Shown here: one piece after another, positions 40,499 through 45,774 of the stretch | How positions within the stretch are numbered: the first letter of the stretch is position 1 | Layout: each line of letters opens with the position of its first letter | NCBI GenBank assembly: GCA_011048515.1 | Contig: DSDW01000137.1 | Span: forward strand, 1-45,774 | DNA length: 45,774 nt | Direction: 5' to 3' | From: Campylobacterota bacterium | GTDB taxonomy: Bacteria; Campylobacterota; Campylobacteria; Campylobacterales; Sulfurovaceae | Position numbers and translations under genes: made by a program | The notes under the pieces: generated by a model | Database searches by the model: none | Seen by the model: the letters and a program-made list of their open reading frames with translations, nothing else | What the model was told of the DNA's origin: nothing

Positions 40499-40640
40499 AG
40501 TTTTCTGTTCATTTTTTTCTTTGTTGATGTGACAAAGATGAAGCCCGTGAAGCAAAGGCAAACTGCTTTGCCTTTGTAGGGCAGGAACCGGAGCGATCGG
40601 AACAAAGTGAAGCCGTGTAGGCAATGAACCAAAAAAAGTA
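40499..40640. repeat. Structured intergenic element with GTTCATT/AATGAAC outer arms and nested hairpin
   Basis: TTTTCTGTTCATT...AATGAACCAAAAAA; inner GCCC...CAAAGGCAAA-CTGC-TTTGCCTTTG..GGGC. Confidence 0.55.
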
Positions 40641-40838
40641 CCTACGGCATACATAAAATAAAAACACAAATAGCTGTCGCTATCATTCACTTCCATTAAA
40701 TGCTTAACTTTTAATTGTTCAAAATATTGTGATTTACTTTATGAGGATAGAGTTTGCCATAAAAGTAATTTACACCATTAAAGAAACTCCACTATAATTC
40801 CCAGAAATCATTTTCATAACAGCAAGGAATATAAATTC

Positions 40839-41615
40839 ATGGTAGAAACGATACAGAGTGATATTATTGATACACTGAAGTCAGAGCTCAATGAGCACCC
40901 GGTCTATAAAGCGGTGGAAACGATAGAAGATCTGAGATGTTTTATGGAGCACCATGTGTTTTCCGTATGGGATTTTATGTCTTTGGTGAAGTACTTGCAG
41001 GCAGTGATCGCCCCGAGCCGTTCTCCGTGGGTACCTCCCAGCGAGCCTGACCTGTGCCGTTTTATCAATGAACTGGTTTTGGAAGAGGAGGCTGACGAGA
41101 TGCCTGATGGCAAAAGCTTTTTGAGCCATTTTGAGATCTATCTGCTTGCGATGGAGGAGATCGGTGCAGATACCACCAGGATCAGAAGATTTGTGGATAC
41201 CGTAAAGAGCAGAGGGATCGAAGAAGCGCTGCGATTACCGGATATCCCCGAAGCCAGCAGAGCATTCACAACGACCACTTTCGGTTTTATCAATGAAAAC
41301 AGACCGCACAAGGCTGCTGCCGCTTTGGCGCTGGGCAGAGAGCATATCATCCCTGTGATGTTCAAAGGGATACTCAAAAACATGCGTATCAACAAAAAAC
41401 AGGCACCGATGTTTCACTATTATCTGGAGAGACATATCCATCTGGATGAAGGGTTCCACGGCCCTCTTTCTCTGAGACTTTTGAACAAGCTGTGCGAAGA
41501 GGATGCAGAGAAGGTAGAAGAGGCAGCGGTTGCGGCGAAACTTGCGGTCACTGCAAGGATCGCATTTTGGGACGGTGTGTTAAAAGAGATGTTAAGGGTT
41601 AAAATATCAGTTTAA
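40839..41615 (+). CDS. DUF3050-family (heme-oxygenase-like fold) protein
   Basis: HPVYKAVETIEDLRCFMEHHVFSVWDFMSLVKYLQ...HFEIYLLAMEEIGADT...YYLERHIHLDEGFHGPLSLRLL. Confidence 0.85.
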   Translation: MVETIQSDIIDTLKSELNEHPVYKAVETIEDLRCFMEHHVFSVWDFMSLVKYLQAVIAPSRSPWVPPSEPDLCRFINELVLEEEADEMPDGKSFLSHFEIYLLAMEEIGADTTRIRRFVDTVKSRGIEEALRLPDIPEASRAFTTTTFGFINENRPHKAAAALALGREHIIPVMFKGILKNMRINKKQAPMFHYYLERHIHLDEGFHGPLSLRLLNKLCEEDAEKVEEAAVAAKLAVTARIAFWDGVLKEMLRVKISV

Positions 41616-41702
41616 CCCGAACATCCTTTCCTTCTTTGAAATCTTTTCAGACAAAAAACCAATGATCAGACGATAAAAGATAAGAATTTGTTCATTAAGC
41701 TT

Positions 41703-41747
41703 AAATATAATGAATGCCTTTTATAATAATAGGTATTCATTATATTT
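41703..41747. promoter_or_regulatory. 16-bp dyad immediately upstream of SD of cytochrome gene
   Basis: AAATATAATGAATGCC-N13-GGTATTCATTATATTT (one G:T pair), next to AGGAGG at 41748-41753. Confidence 0.75.
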
Positions 41748-41758
41748 AGGAGGAAAGA

Positions 41759-42157
41759 ATGAAAAAAATTTTGGCAATAGGTGTTTTAACTACTACGTTG
41801 ATGTTTGGAGCAAATGTTTCAAAAGCTGAACAGGTGATCACTATGCAAGGCCTTGAGTCAGCAATGGGAATGATCCAAAAAGGATTCTTGCGTGACAATC
41901 CGGCGATAATGAAATTGGGTGTAGACAGTTTGAAAGAAAAGTTGGTAAGCATCAACTCATTTGTGATTGAGAAGTCTGTCATGGATGGTGAGAACTTTGA
42001 TGCGAAACAATATGCTCAAAAAGAGGTGCAGAACATCACAATTCTTGCTGATAAAATGTTGAAAGATTTTGAAGAGGGAGATAAAGCTTCTGCGAGAGAA
42101 ACCTATGACAAAACTTTGAGCCAATGTATGGCATGTCATACTACGATTAGAAAGTAG
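41759..42157 (+). CDS. Exported c-type cytochrome with C-terminal CMACH (cytochrome c'-like architecture)
   Basis: Signal peptide, helical body, C-terminal CMACHTTIRK. Confidence 0.82.
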   Translation: MKKILAIGVLTTTLMFGANVSKAEQVITMQGLESAMGMIQKGFLRDNPAIMKLGVDSLKEKLVSINSFVIEKSVMDGENFDAKQYAQKEVQNITILADKMLKDFEEGDKASARETYDKTLSQCMACHTTIRK

Positions 42158-42162
42158 TACTT

Positions 42163-42184
42163 CACATACCCAAATGGGTATGTG
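42163..42184. terminator. Bidirectional terminator-like hairpin between convergent genes
   Basis: CACATACCC-AAAT-GGGTATGTG, 9-bp perfect stem. Confidence 0.65.
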
Positions 42185-42191
42185 TCAGCTT

Positions 42192-42926
42192 TTATATCTC
42201 ATGGGAGAATGATTCACCCATAAGTTCAAAATCCAAATACTTTTCAACAATCTCTTTAGCCCCTTTCAGTGTAATGAGTGAGTAAGCAAGTGTTCCCTCT
42301 TTTGGCTCTCTGCTGTAGATATCGTTGAGAACCTCGATATATTCGGCCTTGAGATAAGGCGTGATGGATGCGATATCCCTCTCTACATCAGCGATGTAGG
42401 CATTAACATCACCTGCATATTCCGCTTGAAGATCATCTTTGTCTATATCTTCAGCAGATTCTACCATCTGACGGAAGATAAAGTCTTCGAAGTTCTTGGC
42501 ATAGTACTCAGTATCATCCATCTCATCCCATATCTCTACGATCGGTGCTTCCCCTTCGACTTTAACATTGTTATAAAAAGCGTAGTAGTTGCCCTCGAGT
42601 GTTTTGGCAAAAGGAATGAAGTGGTGTGTTTCCACATCCCAGAATACAGGAGTTTCAAAGTTAAGCATGGCTTCCGGTGTAAGCAGTGTAAGTTGTGCCT
42701 CCCCTGAGTGCAAAAGGGCAGGAGGGTTTTCCCGTAGAGTAGGATATACGGTATCGATCCAGTTCTCGCCCTCTTTTAGCCCTCCTTCAAAGCCTCTCAT
42801 ATAGTTGAGCATTCCGTCATCCCATAGTCTTTTAAAGTACTCCGGGAAGATAAAGTGATGTTTTTCTTCTATCTGTTTCAAGGTGACCATATAGAAATTC
42901 CTTCCATAAAAAAGTATAATTCTCAA
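42192..42926 (-). CDS. SMI1/KNR4 (SUKH)-like protein
   Basis: LKQIEEKHHFIFPEYFKRLWDDGMLNY... typical SUKH start; likely begins at internal MVTLKQIEEKH. Confidence 0.7.
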   Translation of the reverse strand: MRIILFYGRNFYMVTLKQIEEKHHFIFPEYFKRLWDDGMLNYMRGFEGGLKEGENWIDTVYPTLRENPPALLHSGEAQLTLLTPEAMLNFETPVFWDVETHHFIPFAKTLEGNYYAFYNNVKVEGEAPIVEIWDEMDDTEYYAKNFEDFIFRQMVESAEDIDKDDLQAEYAGDVNAYIADVERDIASITPYLKAEYIEVLNDIYSREPKEGTLAYSLITLKGAKEIVEKYLDFELMGESFSHEI

Positions 42927-42937
42927 AAGGATAATGC

Positions 42938-43150
42938 ATGAAACTTAAAAAAGGCAGATACAGGCACTATAAAGGCAATGAGTATGAAGTGCTGGATACC
43001 GCCAGGCACTCCGAGACGGAGGAGCGGATGGTGATCTACCGTACCTGCTACGGCGATAGAAGCATGTGGGTACGGCCCTATGGGATGTTCGTGGAGAAGG
43101 TGGAGGTTGATGGCAAAATGGTGGAGCGTTTTAGCTATATCGGGGATTAG
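42938..43150 (+). CDS. DUF1653 domain protein
   Basis: KKGRYRHYKGNEYEVLDTARHSETEERMVIYRTCYGDRSMWVRPYGMFVEKVEVDGKMVERF. Confidence 0.88.
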   Translation: MKLKKGRYRHYKGNEYEVLDTARHSETEERMVIYRTCYGDRSMWVRPYGMFVEKVEVDGKMVERFSYIGD

Positions 43151-43329
43151 ATCCCTTTCACTCTCCTCGCTTCAAAACTGACCAGTTCCCCCTCTTCAAA
43201 ACGGAAAAAAATCTCGATGGGGCGGCAGCATACTTCACAATCCTCGATATAGTCACTCACCCCTTCACTTGGGTCAAGCACCATGGAGATCTGCTGCCAG
43301 CAGTAGGGGCAGGTAAAAAAATGTTCCAT
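43147..43329 (-). CDS. CPXCG-type cysteine-rich small protein
   Basis: FTCPYCWQQISMVLDPSEG...YIEDCEVCCRPIEIFF. Confidence 0.85.
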   Translation of the reverse strand: MEHFFTCPYCWQQISMVLDPSEGVSDYIEDCEVCCRPIEIFFRFEEGELVSFEARRVKGI

Positions 43330-43550
43330 TACTGATCCTTTTTTTTAAACATTTTGGTGAGCCAGTCAGGCAGCATACAGAAGTTGTCACAGTTGCCGTT
43401 TCTTTCACACCGGGTGATGCGGATGTTCCTGATGAGGAGTATCATAAAGCCTAGGGCAATGACAAGTTGGATACTGCCGGCAACCCACTGATGGGAGAGA
43501 AGGCTCTGGATCGCCAAGACCAGCATCACCAGGGTAATAATAAGGCACAT
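43329..43550 (-). CDS. Small hypothetical membrane protein
   Basis: 73 aa, two hydrophobic segments; abuts the CPXCG gene. Confidence 0.5.
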   Translation of the reverse strand: MCLIITLVMLVLAIQSLLSHQWVAGSIQLVIALGFMILLIRNIRITRCERNGNCDNFCMLPDWLTKMFKKKDQ

Positions 43551-43627
43551 AAGGAATTCTCTTTTTTGTAGGATTATACTATATACTTCGTGTTATATAT
43601 TATTGACTATGGTTAATATGTTATTTC

Positions 43628-43750
43628 TTTACTTTTTTTAAAAAAAAGTAAACAAAAAAGCGTCACTTCGCAAGTGAGCGGACGTTACTACAGCGTGTTT
43701 GCTTCGCAAAATATGCACGCTTGCGTAACTGCTCACCCAGTGCTACGTGA
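43628..43750. repeat. Structured intergenic element: A/T palindrome plus nested bulged hairpin
   Basis: TTTACTTTTTTT/AAAAAAAGTAAA palindrome, then GTGAGC..GTTAC..AGCGTG.TTTGC-TTC-GCAAA..CACGCT..GTAAC.GCTCAC within GTCAC...GTGAC. Confidence 0.7.
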
Positions 43751-43779
43751 CAAAAGAAGTTTATTGAATAAGGAAGAGT

Positions 43780-45054
43780 ATGTCACCGATAATAGAACAC
43801 TTTAAAACACTCACACAGATTCCGCACTGCAGCAGGGAAGCGGATAAGCTGATGAGGTTTCTGGTAGAGTTTGGAGAAGAAAGGGGATATAGCGTTGAGG
43901 TTGATGAAGCGAAAAATATCCTGATCAGAAAGGGTGACCCGAAGCTCTGCCTGCAGGCCCACTATGATATGGTCTGTATGGGTAAGGCGCCTGTGATCGA
44001 AACATACGAAGAAGATGGTGTGATGAGGGCAAAAGACTCATCACTGGGTGCGGACAACGGGATGGCGATCGCAATGATGATGGTGCTGATGGATGAAGGT
44101 GAGGAACTGGAGTTTTTGATCACTTCCGATGAAGAGGTCGGACTGATCGGAGCCAATGCCTTGGCTTTTGATCTGAAAAGCAGTGTCATGCTTAACATGG
44201 ATGCAGAAGAAGAAGCGGAAGTCTATATCGGGTGTGCAGGCGGTGTGGACATTACTGCATCAAAACAGGATACGTATATCGATGGCGTCGGAGAGTGCTA
44301 TGAGGTAGCGGTCAAAGGTTTGGCGGGAGGACATTCAGGTGTGGATATCGACAAGGGGATTCCTTCAGCGATCAAGGTTTTGGGTGAGTATCTGCATCAA
44401 GAGGGTGTGACACAGCTAGTGAGTCTCTATGCAGGGGAACGCCGCAACTCCATCCCTGCCAACGCGGTAGCGATCGTCTACTCTGAAAAACCGCTTGAAG
44501 CAAAAGGGGATATCAAAACCAGAGTGCTGACAGAGAAGCCGAAAGTGCTCAAAGAGGGTGCAAAAGCCCTCGAGTTGATACACACTTTCAAACACGGAGT
44601 ACACAGACAAAACAAGGAGCTTGGCATCCCCGATACCAGTATCAACCTGGCGATCATCACGACTGATGAAAAAGGCGGGTTGCTTATAGAGACAAGTGCA
44701 CGTGCGATGAGCGCTCAGGGACTCAAAGAGATATCCGGTGAGACTGTGGAGTTTTTGAAGTCATACGATTTTGAAGTGAAGCTTGTGGACAAATATCCAT
44801 CATGGAAGCCCGATGTGACCGAGTTTACCCATTTGGTAAGCGAAGAGATGAAAAAAGTCTTCGGGAAGAGCAAAATGATGGCGATCCATGCCGGGCTTGA
44901 GTGCGGAGTGATCGCCGAGAAGTACCCGCAGATGAAATTCGCCTCTATCGGCCCAACGATCCGCTACCCGCACTCCACCAGAGAAGAGGTGGATCTGAAG
45001 TCTGTAGAGAGGACGTTTGAGGTATTGTTGGGTGTAGTGGGAAAGTTGAAATAG
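43780..45054 (+). CDS. pepD: Aminoacyl-histidine dipeptidase (PepD, M20 family)
   Basis: HFKTLTQIPHCSREADKLMRFL...LQAHYDMVCMG...SLGADNGMAIAMMMVLMDE...LMNMDAEEEAEVYIGCAGG-like. Confidence 0.94.
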   Translation: MSPIIEHFKTLTQIPHCSREADKLMRFLVEFGEERGYSVEVDEAKNILIRKGDPKLCLQAHYDMVCMGKAPVIETYEEDGVMRAKDSSLGADNGMAIAMMMVLMDEGEELEFLITSDEEVGLIGANALAFDLKSSVMLNMDAEEEAEVYIGCAGGVDITASKQDTYIDGVGECYEVAVKGLAGGHSGVDIDKGIPSAIKVLGEYLHQEGVTQLVSLYAGERRNSIPANAVAIVYSEKPLEAKGDIKTRVLTEKPKVLKEGAKALELIHTFKHGVHRQNKELGIPDTSINLAIITTDEKGGLLIETSARAMSAQGLKEISGETVEFLKSYDFEVKLVDKYPSWKPDVTEFTHLVSEEMKKVFGKSKMMAIHAGLECGVIAEKYPQMKFASIGPTIRYPHSTREEVDLKSVERTFEVLLGVVGKLK

Positions 45055-45109
45055 TGTAGAGAGAAAGCAGGGAATCCGTTCAAGTCAACTCCATCGTTTC
45101 AGACCAGTG

Positions 45110-45154
45110 AAAACCTTATAAAACCCTCACCTAGAGTACATTTTATAAGGTTTT
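45110..45154. repeat. Palindromic repeat copy 1
   Basis: Perfect AAAACCTTATAAAA-N17-TTTTATAAGGTTTT. Confidence 0.8.
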
Positions 45155-45202
45155 CTATTTAAGGGCATAGATTTACGGCCCGTAAACATCGCTACAGCGG
45201 AT

Positions 45203-45233
45203 AACCTTATAAAATATGTTAGATTATAAGGTT
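45203..45233. repeat. Palindromic repeat copy 2
   Basis: AACCTTATAA-N11-TTATAAGGTT. Confidence 0.78.
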
Positions 45234-45261
45234 TTGGTTTTTTGGAATTATGAAATAAATA

Positions 45262-45654
45262 TTATGCTTCTTCTAATTGTAAAAAATCATCGGCAATTGG
45301 TAGTAATTCTCCAGTCTCATGCGACCAAAAATAGACAGTATTTCTCAGTGTGCCATTTTCATTTAAAAAAACCATTTGGTCGCCACAGCCATTGTTTGCT
45401 ATTGCAATTGCATTTGATGGGAAGTTAGTCCATTTTTTTGCATTATTTGTTTCTTTTACAATATCATTACAAGTTCTTGCTAACCTTTTTTTATCGCTTT
45501 TATCCCAAAATGGATATAGTTCCCAGTCATCATTGTCTGTAGATATTTCACCACCATTATTCTTCATCATTGAATCTATAAATGAGGTTGGAAATTTTAC
45601 GGATAATTTTTCTTCTGTCTCTTTAATATATTTTTCATCTACTGGAAATGGCAT
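45262..45654 (-). CDS. SMI1/KNR4 (SUKH) family protein, possible immunity protein
   Basis: EKYIKETEEKLSVKFPTSFIDSMMKNNGGEI...WELYPFWDKSDKKRL...IAIANNGCGDQMVFL. Confidence 0.85.
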   Translation of the reverse strand: MPFPVDEKYIKETEEKLSVKFPTSFIDSMMKNNGGEISTDNDDWELYPFWDKSDKKRLARTCNDIVKETNNAKKWTNFPSNAIAIANNGCGDQMVFLNENGTLRNTVYFWSHETGELLPIADDFLQLEEA

Positions 45655-45752
45655 AATTATTATTCCTCGTTTGCAACTATAAATCGAAGGGATAAAGTGT
45701 CCTTCGATTACCTTATTTTAATATTAAGAGTATATCAAAATATCCTATTCTC

Positions 45753-45774
45753 AAAACCTTATAAAATATATAAC
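45753..45774. repeat. Palindromic repeat copy 3 (left arm; truncated by window end)
   Basis: AAAACCTTATAAAATATATAAC shares AACCTTATAAAATAT with copy 2. Confidence 0.65.

Noticed and set aside
45203-45234. Classical integron attC site in the palindromic repeat (GTTAGAT fits GTTRRRY at 45219)
   Set aside because: No convincing upstream RYYYAAC partner box and no IntI gene in the window; a 7-nt degenerate match is expected by chance. Kept only as a hypothesis to test with flanking sequence.
1-45774. CRISPR array, tRNA/rRNA genes, prophage or IS transposase
   Set aside because: No regularly spaced direct repeats, cloverleaf-like sequences, rRNA segments or transposase/integrase/phage structural ORFs were recognised by eye.

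Overview
The window is a Campylobacterota-like (Sulfurovum/Sulfurimonas-type) chromosomal segment. This assignment rests on gene content and protein style only; no search was run. Most of it is ordinary core genome: recR (5'-truncated by the window), a DHH phosphoesterase, an Rrf2 regulator, rpsO, grpE-dnaK, chorismate mutase, an OmpR-type two-component pair, a YyaL/DUF255 protein, dsbD, a CvfB-like S1 protein, hemJ-like, a minus-strand run glmU-coaBC-uppS-prepilin peptidase-lptG-truA, trmA, mltB-like, ilvA, ppx/gppA, a TonB receptor, ilvB-ilvH, lpxD, a PAS protein, metH and a pepD-type dipeptidase. No rRNA, tRNA, CRISPR array, transposase or integrase was recognised. The most interesting material is non-coding or small. 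(1) An AT-rich right edge has a repeated AAAACCTTATAAAA palindrome flanking a lone SUKH (SMI1/KNR4-like) gene. (2) Elaborate nested intergenic hairpins lie at about 43.66-43.75 kb and 40.50-40.64 kb. (3) A 16-bp dyad abuts the Shine-Dalgarno of a C-terminal-CXXCH cytochrome. (4) Two paralogous small 'EPYGE...SIGxSL...PDW.VH.P' proteins of unknown function are encoded 30 kb apart. (5) Two tandem HAIR-like (HspR) operators overlap the grpE-dnaK promoter, and a hairpin cluster lies between grpE and dnaK. (6) A split ORF at about 13.15 kb is consistent with a single T deletion in a homopolymer. No complete novel multi-gene system can be demonstrated from this window alone.
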